DNA of 64,000 bases from Mercurialis annua (Eukaryota; Streptophyta; Magnoliopsida; Malpighiales; Euphorbiaceae): contig NC_065571.1 of assembly GCF_937616625.2 (NCBI RefSeq), positions 43,616,651 through 43,680,650 on the forward strand. Direction: 5' to 3'. The first letter of the stretch is position 1. Every line of letters begins with the position of its first letter. The translations under genes and the position numbers were made by a program. The notes under the pieces are model-generated. The model was not told the DNA's origin. It did not search any database and was given only the letters and a program-made list of their open reading frames with translations. This document shows positions 11,901 through 23,817 of this stretch, piece by piece.

Positions 11901-13600
11901 TTTGGAGTACTTGTATTAAGGTTAAGACAAATATCATTAGCAAATAACAAGTGAAGAGGCACATGAAGATGTTGATAAAGAATGGTATTTCTAGTCACGT
12001 ACGTAACACTAATTAAGAAAGAAAGATTGCATGTAATAAAGGGAAATGGAGATTTGTCTAATTTTTGTAGCTTTGTAGTTTAGCACTCTTTGTCAATTCC
12101 TTTTGATTGTTGGCGACATATCTCTCTACATTTCTTTTTATATGTTTAAAGCATTTTCACTTTCTATGCTAAGGTCCCATTCATTTTAAGTCTTTTTCAT
12201 TATATGGTTATAATTAATGGTCAATTCTAAAGTTTATAGAAATGATATATATTTCAGAAAAGTAATTTTATCTGTTAATAATTATATTTTTTTATATAAT
12301 ACTGTAATTTTTAAATTTTATCAATTCGGTTCACCAATTTTTAGCATTATCAAATGTATTCACGACTTATATAGAACTGGCGTGACGCGATAATATGCAT
12401 TTACGTACATTATCTGACTTGACATGTATAATATAAAACTATTTTAATTCCAAATAAATCTTAGATATATTTGGAATGCTCGAAAACTTATAGATCAAAT
12501 GAGTAAAACTAAAAATATATAATTATATGATATAATTATTGATAGATAAATTTATTTTGTCTATATTTTATTTTAATTTTATAAAATAAGATAAAATAAA
12601 ATATTTAAATGGAAAAGAATAAATCATTAATTCTTAAATTAATAATATTATTTTAAATTTAAGTTTATAAATTAGATAGTTATTCAATATACACTTTATG
12701 TAGGTCGCTATGGTTATAGTTTAGAAAACAACTTGCTTGTTTGTGTTATATAGATCGATTCTTCCATTTATATCTCATTAGATGTGTGTTTTTATTAGGA
12801 TCCCTAATGACTATGTCATTTTTTGAGCTAATAATTTGATTGAAAGTGACACCAAAGTTTTGTGAATTATAATCGAACATTTGTCTTGCTTTTAAGTTAT
12901 AAGTACTTTAAACAATAGATTTTGATATTTCGTGAACCGAAAATCTATAATTAATTTATACTATTAAATTTATTAGTAAATGAAAGCGACTATAATTTAT
13001 TTCATAGTGATAAATTAACAATGTGATTTATGCTAATCTATTTTACTTATATATTTTTCCTTTTCAATCTTAAGAGCTAGAGGAAGATCTATATTTAAGA
13101 AGGTGGATCCATAGACCCTATTTTTTTTATTATAATATATCTTTTTTTAATATTGTGGATCCGATAATTTTAAAAAACTATTAAATAAAAAGATTGAATT
13201 GATTTCTTAATTTTTTTAAATTAAAAATTGATGCCCACTATTTAAAATATTTTATTTTAAACTATAGACAATCAATTATTATGTAAATGAATAAATATTA
13301 TATTTATACCCTTATCAATTATAATTGAAATCCCTAAAAATCACTTAAATCTAAATTTATTATTTAGATCGACAAGAATAATCATGTTACTTTTTTTTTA
13401 TAAATTAACTTATTTTATTAGATAAATTAATAACTTTTAATAATTTACTTCTAAACCATTTATTAATTTGAAATAAACGTAATAAATATTTTATTTCTAA
13501 AAGATGATGATAGTAAAAAAACGATTATTTATTTGTTGAATTTTATTCCTAAAAATATAACGATGTCTATCTCATTCATAAAATATACACTATAAGGCTA
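11901..13600. other. AT-rich intergenic DNA without gene
   Basis: No coding frame, RNA gene or bounded element was found. Confidence 0.5.
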
Positions 13601-14079
13601 TTCCTACCATATAACACCATCTTTAGTGTTTTTTACAACGACAAAATAAAAATCCGTCGCTAAAACAGTGTAACAGTGACGGATTTTGAGACGGAAACAA
13701 AATGTGTCGCAATTATGGTAAAAAATATGGCGGGATTGATCCTGCCAAATTAGCGACGGATAATTTGTCGCTAATGCGTCGCTAATTTGCGGGATCTTGG
13801 AGGGAAGATTTGGCGCTTGTTTTTTACCCAATTTTAGCGACGAATAACAATATCCGTCGCTAACTTGATGTAGGACTGAAACGCAACGTTTCAGGTCTAG
13901 ATTTAGCGACAGATGGATGTGTCCGTCGCTAAATATAAGCGACGGAAAAGCCAATTCGTCGCTAACTCTAGACCTGAAACATTGCATTTATCCGTTGCTA
14001 ATTTTAGACCTAAATGAAACACAACAGTTTCTTTTTTCCCTCATTCAGCAGATTACAAAATTTATTTTCCCTCATTATG

Positions 14080-14312
14080 TGATTTCCGGCGATTTCCAGC
14101 GTTTACCTTTCCGGCGATTCCCATTTGCAGCGATTCCTCCATTCTGGCGTCCTCTCCTCTTCACCGGCGTTTCCCTCTGTTTTTGGCCGTTTTTTTTTTC
14201 GTTTTTCTTCCCGGTTGCTGCTCCCTCCTCCGGTCGTTCCCCGCCGCCGCTGTTGGTGCTGCCACTGCCTCCGTTCGTGCCTCGTCACATCAGTAAGGTA
14301 ATGTAAGTTTTA
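14080..14312 (+). other. GC-rich insert inside the CACTA element
   Basis: A 230-bp island with many CCGGCG and CCTCC words sits between AT-rich flanks. It is open in more than one frame and ends in cagtaaggtaatgtaag, which resembles a 5' splice donor. Composition and donor-like end suggest a captured first exon or 5' UTR of a host gene. I do not recognise the translated frames. Confidence 0.4.
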
Positions 14313-14905
14313 GTTATTTTGTTAATTTATTAATAAATTTATTAGATTAAAATTTAGTTAATATATAATTAGTTAATAATTTTAATTTATTTGTTAAATT
14401 TATAGTTTATATTAATTAGTATATTAGATTAATGTAATTAGTATAATTAGTATATTAGATTAATATGTATGTTAAATTATTTGTATTATATATTGTTGGA
14501 TTAATTAGGTTATTTTTTTAATTATTTAATTAGGTTTAATTGATTGTTTAATTAGGTTAATTAATTGTATAAATTGGTTATTTTGTTATTTTAGGTTAAT
14601 TTGTTGATAAATTGTTTAATTAGATTTATTATTTAGTTAAGTTAATTAAATTTTTAATCATGTTAATTATAATTGTATAAATAGGTTATTATTTTGTTAA
14701 TAAATTGTTTAATTAGATTTATTATTTAGTTAGGTTAATTAAATGTTTAATTAGGTTAACTAATTGTTTAATTAGGGTATTTATTTATAATAATTTGGGT
14801 TTATTTATTAATTAGGACAATTGGTTGTTTAATTAAATTGTTAGATTAATTATTAGGTTAAATTTAATTAATTATAAGCTTAATTAAATAACTAATTATA
14901 AATTA
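14313..14905. repeat. Degenerate TTAATTAGG repeat tract
   Basis: About 600 bp is built from variants of 'ttaattaggttaattaattgtt' and 'attagatttattatttagttaggttaat'. The units recur out of exact phase, so this is a decayed low-complexity tandem array inside the CACTA element. Confidence 0.6.
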
Positions 14906-16236
14906 ATTTTAATTTTAATTAAATTTATACATATTTATTCACTTACTTTATATGATCGATATTAAAAATGATACAATCTATATTTTAAATAAGGACTAAA
15001 ACGGTGCATCAACAAGTTATTGCTCAAATTAAATAAATAATAGACAGCATTCTATTAAAGTCGTTAATATATTTTTTCTATAAACACCCAAATAATATAG
15101 CGTTTATAAAATTGAAAGAAGGACTCCTCCTAATAATTATAGGTAATTAGTCTTGAAGATCATTGAACTTGTTAAGTTTTTTTATTGCAATTGCTCAAGT
15201 ATTTATTTTTCTTTTTGATCCTGAACTTTCATTTTTTTTCATTTTTATATTTTCCGGCCAAAATATATAGGTGGTAGCCAAAATTTATTTATTTTTACCT
15301 GAAAATTTACTATGAATACATAATTTGACCAAAAAACTCGACTACTAAATTTTTGCCATTTAGCGTCGCTAAATGGTCAAAATTCGTCGCTAAATGAGTT
15401 TACCGACAGATTCAATCTGTATACAAAGTTTTTGTTGCTAAACCCTAACCACGGAAAAATCTGTCGTTAAATTTTTTATTTAAATCGTAAAAACTATTCA
15501 TTATTATTTAATTTGTCGAGGTCACCCACCGGTACCCATCCACAATTACTACAAGCTTTCAAACAGATTACCCGTCTTACCATTGTTCCCACCCAAAAAT
15601 CTTCCGCACTTAATTCCATCTTAACCAACTCAATTCATTGTTATATATCTATGTATATTTTATTTAACTTATAAATAAAACGGACAAATTATTACTCATG
15701 CACTTTGCTCCCGCATTCTAAAATAATCATTTTTCATAGTAATTATTTTTAATGAATATTTTTTTAATAAGTAGTTTTTTTAAAATAATTGTTTTTCAAA
15801 ATAATTCTTTTTTCAATAAGTATTTTTAATAAGTATTTTTAATAAATAATAATTTTTCAATAATTTTTAACGGTTTCGTCGCTAAATTCATCAAATAATT
15901 GGCCGGAGTTATGTGACGGATTTCGGCAACGGATAAAATGAATTTTAGCAGATTTCGAATTCGTCACTAATATCGTGTTTTATAGTAGTGTTTTTTCAAA
16001 AGTGAAATTTTGTATATGTTAAATTTTCAAAAAAAAACTGATAAAATCTAGTCACATGTCAACTTCCGGCTGCCAGTTAAGCATTTTAGGCCGAAATTTA
16101 AAATGGCCACCATAAAATTTCAGTGATTAAAAAAGAAAAGAATAGTTTAGTGACCGAAATAAAACAATTTAAACGTTCAATGATGATTAGAATCAATTAT
16201 TAGCTAATAAATTTTTCTAATAATTATAAACAAAAA

Positions 16237-17005
16237 GAGGAAATTACACCATTTACCAAAAAAAATGAAAATAATTACAAAACTACATGTTGACTTTTTT
16301 CATTTACAAAAATGTTAATAATATTTACAAAAGTATAAAAAAATAAAAAATAATATGAAACATACGGTGTATACTGTGGGTATAATGTCAGTATACTAAT
16401 AAACTAACATTATATCAACATTATACCAAAATTATATCAACATTATACATACTGAGATTTTATTAATATTAAATAAAAATTTACCAACATCAAATCGTAT
16501 ACTAAAAATTAAATTAATAATATACCAAAATTATACCAACAGTATACCAAGAGTGTACACATCAAAATATACTGAAATTTTATTATTACATCAACATTAC
16601 ACCGCATCGCATACTAAATATTAACCTAACAGTATACTAAAATTATACCAACAATATACAAATTCTCTAGTTCATTACCAACTATAGTGAAAAATGCATA
16701 TAAAAAAAATATACATGTTATCAACTAGAAAATATATATAAAAATTTGTAATCGATATATCGAAAATATACTGAAATTATACCAATAATAAATCAAATAT
16801 TATTTTTTAAATTATCTGATTTATAGTTTTAATATTCCAAAATTATACCATAATTATAACAACAGTATACAAATCGTACTTTTGTAATTAATTTTCATTT
16901 TTTGGCACTTTTGTAATTAATTTTAAATCAGTCGTATTTTTGTAAATAAAAAAAGTTTACAGGTATTTTTGTATATATTTTTAAATTTTAGGTACTTTTG
17001 TCATC
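16237..17005. mobile_element. TIR element with internal 'accaacattat' repeats
   Basis: The left arm carries 'aattacaccatttaccaaa' and 'tttacaaaaatg'. The right arm carries the complementary theme 'tacttttgtaattaat', 'gtatttttgtaaataaa' and 'aggtacttttgtcat'. Between them the words 'tataccaacattatacc' and 'ataccaaaattataccaa' recur many times (16370-16870). The ends are approximate and no TSD was found. Confidence 0.5.
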
Positions 17006-17009
17006 GTCC

Positions 17010-18560
17010 CAAAAAAAAAGTGTTTGTGAAAGAAAACGGACCCACGAGCTAGCAAATTGGTGCCTTTCACTTATATTATTGTCCCCAAATAATTGAAAAG
17101 GGAATGAAAAAAAAAGCGTCGAACTAGTGCATTGCTGGAAGACAGAGGCGGACAAACATTAGTATTTGGGAAGAAGGAGAATGATTACAAAGACAAATGT
17201 CAAGTGCTTAGAAGGAGTATTTTACGGGTAGAAGATTGTATGGGAAATGACTACGCAATAAGAACAATTCAAGTTCCAAATTATGATTATATGATTATTA
17301 TGAACCTTCTTTTGTTGCAACTTCTTTCTATTTTATTCCACTTGTTCGCTTCAACTGATTTTTTTTCCTGAAAAAGAGTTTTTAAAAATTTATTAGGTAC
17401 AATTTAAATTTAAATTCGAGATCTTACAAATTTAAAATGAATTTAAAATTATATTTTATAATTGAAATTCTCCTTATAAGGAGGTTTTAACCATCTAAAA
17501 AAACAATAAATGTAATATAATCTAAAACGATGATACTTTTATTTATTATATATTAATAGTGATCAAATTTAAATTTTATCGGATAAACAAAATTATGAGC
17601 GGGAGGGAATCAAGCCTAAAACTCTAAAGTCGAATCACAATATTCTTACCATTAAGCAATACTTGCCAGAATTTAATTAAAATATTTGTAACAATTCATG
17701 TAAAACATTATCATCTCATGTGCTATCAGTATATTTTTATTTTGCTTTTTCCATTCCGATAATGCAGTGATTGCCTTTTAAGGAAAAATGGAGGGAGAAA
17801 AAGGAAAACAAATAGTAATGATATCAATTATTTGGAGATCCATGTGCTTTCATTTTCGCCCACATCAATTTGATCGTTATGCATTATTGAAATTCAAAGC
17901 CAAAATCATTTGAGTTCATGTTGAGTTTTTAGTCACCAACTGCACTCAATTGATATCACTTTAAAATTCAAGTCCGAGCCAAACAGGGTATATATGAATA
18001 GACCGGAGGCGTATTCGGCTCAATAAACAACTCTAGAAATGTAATGGTAAAAAAAGATTGTGCAAGTGCAAGCTATGCATCTTACGAATCAGTACGTAGT
18101 TCGGTAATTTCTATATTATTACGTAGATGATAGAGCACAAAAATAAACGATCGGTGCACATGTCGATTATCTACATAAACTATGCGTCTTATCGGTCATT
18201 ACATTAGTTAATGAGACTACAAACATAGATAAAAGGTTTTTTTTTTTAATTTAACCATGAAATGTCCTGAACGGATTTCAATTTTGTTAACCTATTACGA
18301 GTTGTTAATATATGTTTGTTTCTAAAAAAATATGTATGTTGTGGTATCTCACAGTTATTTGACGAGAAATAATTATTTAATATTGTTAATAGACCAAATG
18401 ATAAAAAGTGTATAAGTATTTTTTAGATATTTTTTATACTTTACATTATACAGAAAAACTGAATCGCATTAAATAGAAAAATAACTAAAATTATTTCTTA
18501 TAAGAAAAAATATTAAAATCATTGCTTATATGAAAATTAATCAAAATTATTTCTTGTAAG
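17010..18560. other. Intergenic DNA without supported gene
   Basis: A 79-codon frame at 17132-17371 begins with a non-ATG codon and ends in a hydrophobic run. It has no recognisable domain and no splice context. Nothing else stands out. Confidence 0.45.
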
Positions 18561-18565
18561 AAAAA

Positions 18566-19070
18566 GGCCTAATGCCTTAAAAAATTCCCGGCCTTTTAAT
18601 CCTTTTCGATCCTATCCTGACGTTGAAAACTTGTCAATTTTACCTATTTCACATTTTATTGTTTCAATTGTGCCCAATTTTTTTAAATATTTTTTTAATT
18701 TTTTTTACTTAAATGATGAAATAATTTAATTAACCATGTTTAAAGATAAAATTAAATTTATTTTCATTTAAAAAAGTACAAATAAGTGCTTTATTTTTGA
18801 AAATTAACTAAAAACAATAATCAAATTAAAACTAATTTAAATTCTTAATTAATTTAACTAAATCTAAATAAATTTTAAACGTGTACAATTAATATGTGCT
18901 ATATATGGAGAACGTTTTTGAATTTTTTCTAAGTCAAAAAGACGTCAATTTAATATTCCAGGTACAATTGAAACGATAAAATGTGAAATAGGATAAAATT
19001 GACAAGTATTAAACATCAGGATAGGATTAAAAAAAGGGCTATAAAGTTGGAGGGTTTAAGGTATTAGGCC
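18566..19070. mobile_element. GGCCTAAT-family Mutator-like MITE, 505 bp
   Basis: The termini are GGCCTAATGCCTTAAAAAAT and, in reverse complement, GGCCTAATACCTTAAACCCT. Homology to the 504-bp copies at 19826 and 32613 includes the sub-terminal 'cctgacgttgaaaa' and 'ttgtcaattttacc'. The flanks taagaaaaa and aaacaaaaa match at 7 of 9 positions, so the TSD has partly decayed. Confidence 0.82.
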
Positions 19071-19326
19071 AAACAAAAATTACTAAAAATTATATCTTGT
19101 CAGAAAAATAATTTAAAATTAATTAATTAATTTTTTTTTTTATATATATATATATATATTAAAAAACATAGTATAATTTTGATAAAACAATTTAAGTGAC
19201 TCGTAAAATTAATAAAATATGAATACTAAAATATAGTAATTTTTATTTATAAATAAAGAGATCATCTAAAAATTATATAGGTTATAAAAATATTTAACAT
19301 GAATAATTTTATTTAAATATTTAATA

Positions 19327-19440
19327 AAACCAATGAACTATATCTCAAATGGTATGAGAGCTGAGCAGTAAACTGCTAGGTCGTGAGTTCGATTCTTCCT
19401 ACAAGCGCTCCCCTCTCCAAATTATCAAAAAAAAATTTAA
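19327..19440 (+). mobile_element. tRNA-derived SINE fragment
   Basis: The sequence 'gaactatatctcaaatggtatgagagc' contains a Pol III A-box-like TGGTATGAGAGC. The B-box-like GAGTTCGATTC follows about 45 bp downstream, then a short unique body and an A-rich tail at about 19427-19446. It is not a functional tRNA because no acceptor stem pairs. A shorter copy of the head (gaactatatctcattggtat) occurs at 53658. Confidence 0.6.
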
Positions 19441-19825
19441 TAAAATTAAATTAACTATTATAGGGAGTATTAACTGACCAAATTTTCTGTTTGATTTTAG
19501 AATAGCTAAACCAAACACACGAATTGTTCATAGGTCAACAGATAAATACTTTTTTATAGTCGTTGGGCATCCCTCAGAAATATAAGCAAATAAAAGTTTA
19601 ATCGAAACAGATAATATTATTTAAAAGAAAAACTTATGATCAAATCAAAATAAAATTAAGTCGAACTGAACCAACTAAATCAGACCAGCCAACCAAACGA
19701 ACGGGGTGGTGGTTAGGTAAGGAAGTATCTCCTCATTCACTCACAACGCCGGATACTCTTTGAACCCCAAATTTTTGTGAGAGTATTCAACTATATAACC
19801 TACAATTTTTTTTTAAAAAAAACTA

Positions 19826-20329
19826 GGCCTAATGTCTTAAAAAAACCCAACCTTTTAGCCCCTTTTCAATTATACCCTGACGTTGAAAATTTGTCAATTT
19901 TACCCTATTTTGTATTTTTGTGTTTCAATTGTACCCTGAAAAATTAAATTAACGTCTTTTGAGTTTGGAAATTTGTTTAAAACATTCTCCATGTCTCGCA
20001 TATATTAATTGTATATTTTTAAAATTTATTTAAATTTAGTTAAATTAATTAAGAATTTAAATTAGTGTTAATTTGATTATGATTTTTAGTTAGTTTTTAA
20101 AAATAAAGGACTTATTTGTACTTTTTTGAATAAAAAAGAATTTAATTTCATGTTTAGACTTAATTAATTGAATGATTTCATCATTTAAGTAAAAAAATTA
20201 ACAAAAATTAAAATATTGGGGTACAATTGAAAACGAAAAATTCAAAAGTGGGTAAAATTGACAAATTTTCAACGTCGGGGTGGAATTGAAAAAAAGTTTA
20301 AAGGTGAGGGGTTTTTGAGTGATTAGGCC
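19826..20329. mobile_element. GGCCTAAT-family Mutator-like MITE, 504 bp, 10-bp TSD
   Basis: A perfect duplication AAAAAAACTA stands at 19816-19825 and 20330-20339. The ends are GGCCTAATGTCTTAAAAAAA and GGCCTAATCACTCAAAAACC (reverse complement). Length and sequence match the copy at 32613-33116 almost base for base, so both moved recently. Confidence 0.9.
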
Positions 20330-20499
20330 AAAAAAACTATAACCCACAAATATATATCTATTTTACTAATGTAAAATTTCCACTTTTTAAAGTACTTTCA
20401 TATGAAATTTCGTCGGTATTTTATTGGCAAATTACCTATGAATTTCCATAGTAAATATATAAAAGTAATTGAATAATATTGTCTAACTGTATAGAATAC

Positions 20500-20755
20500 G
20501 AGAAATTCTTGTACGAACTTAATTCGTCACGTATGAATATGATCCATCCACTTATCGCGCGACACGTATGATAATAATAAATATAATAACCAATCAATAA
20601 ATATCACGTTAATTGATTACATTCTAATTACAATTAATGTGATATTTATTGATTGATTATGACATTTTTTATTCCATGTGTCAACAATAAGTGGACGGTT
20701 CATAATTTATGTGATAAAATAGGTCAGCACAAGCATTTTTCGTAGTACACATCTA
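20500..20755. mobile_element. TIR MITE, about 250 bp
   Basis: The inverted arms include 'aatatgatccatccacttatcg' against 'gacggttcataatttatg' and the palindromic middle 'caatcaataaatatcac...gtgatatttattgattg'. The ends read 'attcttgtacgaacttaattcgtcac' and 'gtgataaaataggtcagcacaagcat'. The TSD is unresolved. Confidence 0.55.
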
Positions 20756-20814
20756 AAAATTCAGTCTGTAGAGACTTTTTTTAATTGAATATATAAGTAT
20801 ACAATGTTTAAAGC

Positions 20815-21100
20815 AATATTTTAAAAACTGAACTAATGGCCGAACCGGTGAGATTATTGGTTTCCGGTTTAAACAGTTCGGTTTAATAAATTCAAAAAAT
20901 TGATTAATTAGTTTTTTACCGGTTTAATTTCCGGTTTACCGGTTCAACATCCGGTTTTTTATCGGTTCAATTTGGTTGAACCCGGTCTAACTAAAAAAAT
21001 CAAATTTTTTTACAGTTTTAGACTGTCTATTAGTCGGTTCTCTGTTAAATCAATCTGACCGGATGATTCAGTTGGATTTTTAAAACACTGTTTAAAGTTC
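20815..21100. mobile_element. CCGGTTTAA-rich TIR element
   Basis: Many copies of CCGGTTTAA/TTAAACCGG-type words lie between the ends CAATATTTTAAAAACTGAAC and (reverse complement) CAGTGTTTTAAAAATCCAAC. A relative with the same 'ttttaaaacac' end and CCGGTT words is at 60956-61190. Confidence 0.6.
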
Positions 21101-21232
21101 ATATAACTAATAAAATTTGATTAAGGAATAGTTTTTTTTGTGCCGGAATCAATGATTCATTAACTTAAAATAGTTAGTAGCCTTTTGTAATTTCTTTATA
21201 TTCTAATTCTATTAGACCAAATCCCTGCCCCT

Positions 21233-21245
21233 CCCCCCCCCCCCC
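21233..21245 (+). repeat. Poly-C run of 13
   Basis: Thirteen consecutive C in otherwise AT-rich DNA, just left of the TIR element at 21260. Confidence 0.95.
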
Positions 21246-21259
21246 ACCCAAAAAAAAAA

Positions 21260-22366
21260 GCCAAATTGTTAAAGAAAATTTTATAAAAGTCCAAATTTTT
21301 CAATTTTATCCAATTTATCTTAAAACACATAGTTTCGTTTTGATTTTGTCCAAACTTCAATTTTAAATTGATTTTTCATATGCAACACCTATATGACGCT
21401 GATAAGGCATACCACACGTATACCACCTTGGCGAATGCAAGATAAAAAGTCAAATAAATTCTTAGATTTTTTAAAAATAATATTTACACCCTCAAATTTT
21501 TAATTGTTTCAACTTAAAGATTAATATATTTACCAATTTTATGTTTATGAATTTTTTTAAACATTTTCACTCTCTTCTTCATTTATTTTATCTATAAATA
21601 AATAAAATATATAAATAAAAAATAATTGAATAATCATCCCGCTCCCCTTGCATACGACAATTTTTCCGACAATTTTTTTGAAAAATTATTTTTTAAAAAA
21701 AACATTATTTTTTTTCGAGGAGGATCTTCCTCGTGGAGGAGCTGTTGCACCTCTGCTCCTCACCCTGCTGCTCCTCAAAACAAGGTGCAATAGCTCCTCA
21801 GGCGAGGAGCTGATGCTCCTCGTTTATGGAGCAGCAACAGCTACTCCTCCTCGCCGGAGGAGGCTCCTCGTTTATGGAGCATCCACTCCTCCGCTTTTCG
21901 AAAAAAATTAAAAAATTATATAAAATAAATTAGCGCTTAATTTTTTTTATTTTTTTAAATTAGTTCGTTTATTTAATCGAAAAATGGTGTTAGAGGTGGA
22001 ACGGTCGGAAAAGACAAACATATTTTAATTATTTTTAAAAAATTAAAATTAATTTTAATTATAACATGGATTATTTAGAATATTTTTTAAAATTTTAAAA
22101 AAAATTAAGGTGAAATGATTTAAAGTTTAAGGGTATAGATTTTTTTTAAAGTAAAAACTTAAATAGACTTTTAACCTACTAATAGATATGATGGCACATT
22201 ATGTGGCACGCCACATCAGCGTCACATTAGCACAAGCATGTGCCAATTGAGGTTTGGACAAAATTGAAACGAAATCATGCATTTCAGAATAAATTAAATA
22301 AAATTAAAAGATTTGAACTTTTATAAAATTTTGTTCAAAAGTTTAGTATTTTTTAGTTATTTGGCC
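21260..22366. mobile_element. GGCCAAAT-family TIR element with GC-rich core
   Basis: The left arm has GCCAAATTGTTAAAGAAAAT, then 'ttttataaaagtccaaat' and 'caatttatcttaaaacacat'. The right arm gives GGCCAAATAACTAAAAAATA, 'ttttataaaagttcaaat' and 'ttatt(c)tgaaatgcat' in reverse complement. The family is the same as the 309-bp element at 57256-57564, but this copy is 1.1 kb because of internal DNA including the island at 21710-21905. No clear TSD is visible. Confidence 0.75.
21710..21905. repeat. GC-rich palindromic core of CTCCTC/GAGGAG words
   Basis: About 190 bp with alternating GAGGAG and CTCCTC words, so that almost every segment can pair with a neighbour. GCTCCTCGTTTATGGAGCA occurs near 21813 and again, one base changed, near 21864. 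The flanks are runs of A and T. The open frame across it is a by-product of this composition, not a recognisable protein. Confidence 0.75.
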
Positions 22367-22499
22367 ATTCTATATTATTGTTTTCTTTGTTAATTTAATT
22401 TTTGCCTTTGCACTAAAAATAGAAAAATGTTCGGCGCCAATTAAAATGGAGGCGCAGTGTTTATAAGCAAAACCAAAAATTATGCATTTTCTTTTCATT

Positions 22500-23817
22500 T
22501 TCCTTTTTACAGAAAGCAGAAACAGTAAAGCTGCTCAATTTTATTATTATTCTTAAGCTACTTTTTTAATACAATTATTCGAACCTTCTAATTTACTCTC
22601 TGTCTTCCTCTTTCTTTCTCTTAAAGTATCAAACTAATCATTCATAAATTCCCCATTTTTTCTTTCTACATTTGTATTTCAACACACCCTTCAATTTTGA
22701 TTCATTCCCCACTTACTCAACTTTCTTCATGGTAAGAAAATTCTGTCATTTTCTTGTTTGGTTGCTCAGAAAGTTGAATAAAGACTCTATCTTTACTTGG
22801 ACCCTTTTATTTTTATAATCAAATTCTGTTCAATTAGCTCCTTCAAAACAAACCCAATAGTTATTTTTTCTTCTTTTGGCATAATTGGCTTCTGGGTATT
22901 TACTTTTTTTTTTTTTTTCACTTTGATCAATTTGGAGTATAGTGAAAAAGCAGCCAAATTGATAGTTAAAATTGGTTGCTTTTTATTTATAGATTGATTG
23001 CTTATTTTGGTAAAAGAACATCCACTTGTATATGCACTTAATGAGCTTGTTTAATCTGCTTGCTGACCTGCCCTTTTTTGTATAATGAGCTCATGGAAAT
23101 TCCATATCTTTCACATTTTTCTTTTGACATTTCATGTGAGTTTTGGTTCATGTTTTTTAGTTTAACTTGTTTTGTATGGTTGTGCATATGAATGGTTTGT
23201 TAGACTTTAACATCTTTGAGTAAAGAAAATTGTCACGTATCATGCTTTGCTCATGAACTTATTAACCTACTTTTATTTGCTTTTTGTTTGTTCTATTGAC
23301 ATTTTGTTTCCCTCTGCAGGAATTACTCTAAAATTTACTGCAAGCTGTGACTCATCAGTCAACTTTCTGGTAAGGTTCAAGGCTCGGTAAAAAACATCTT
23401 ACCGTTTTTTTCCGTAATCGTATATGTATGTGTGTATGTATGTATGTCCATATAGAATATGTATGTATAGATTATTGATATCATCAGTTTCAAAAGCTTT
23501 TAGAGTGTTCTGGTAGGTCTTTATATACTGCTCGTGAGTAACCTTCTACTTGTGTGCTTTATTGGTTGGAAACATTTATTTACTTCTCTTTATGGTTTAC
23601 TTGCTGGCTTTCCTCCACTTGTCCTTGTGATTTTTGACTAGTAGTGACTACATTTCATACCACTTTATACTGTTGAGTTCATTGCCTTAGAAATATACAT
23701 TGTTTCTGAATTGCTTCTGTTCATTGTGAGCAAGTTACTACATGCGAACGAACTCATTTTTGTTTTGGTTACTGATTTTCTATCGCTTAGATTGGCGTAT
23801 AGAATAAGCATAAGGAT
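22500..23817 (+). other. 5' UTR exons and introns of the BRO1-like gene
   Basis: Pyrimidine-rich leader DNA (about 22500-22731) ends at ATG|gtaag (22731/22732). A second leader exon, 23320-23369, lies between ctctgcag and gtaagg. The third starts at 23791 after cgcttag and reaches the start codon at 23818. Plant genes often carry such leader introns. Splicing the first two exons creates the short upstream frame ATG GAA TTA CTC TAA. The transcription start is unknown. Confidence 0.55.

Larger units (their letters stand above)
13601..15990. mobile_element. Non-autonomous CACTA-type element, about 2.4 kb
   Basis: The right end, in reverse complement, begins CACTACTATAAAACACGATA followed by TTAGTGACG. 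The left end near 13601 has the decayed partner CCTACCATATAACACCATCT then TTAGTG. Sub-terminal copies of the word TTAGCGACGGA and its complement TCCGTCGCTAA cluster at 13630-13990 and 15360-15480 and again at 15870-15970. Such arrays are typical of plant CACTA/En-Spm transposase binding regions. No transposase is present; the middle holds a GC-rich insert and an AT-rich repeat tract. A 3-bp TSD is not seen. Confidence 0.75.

Noticed and set aside
13604..14306. Two overlapping frames of about 128 codons on opposite strands
   Set aside because: The TTAGCGACGGA sub-terminal repeats of a CACTA-type element and its GC-rich insert create them; the proteins look like nothing known.
17132..17371. 79-codon frame
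   Set aside because: Non-ATG start, no homology I recognise and no splice context.
19340..19405. tRNA gene
   Set aside because: A- and B-box-like words are present but the acceptor and anticodon stems do not pair, and an A-rich tail follows; a SINE explains it better.
21648..21911. 87-codon frame across the GC-rich island
   Set aside because: It is open only because of the CTCCTC/GAGGAG composition; no protein similarity.
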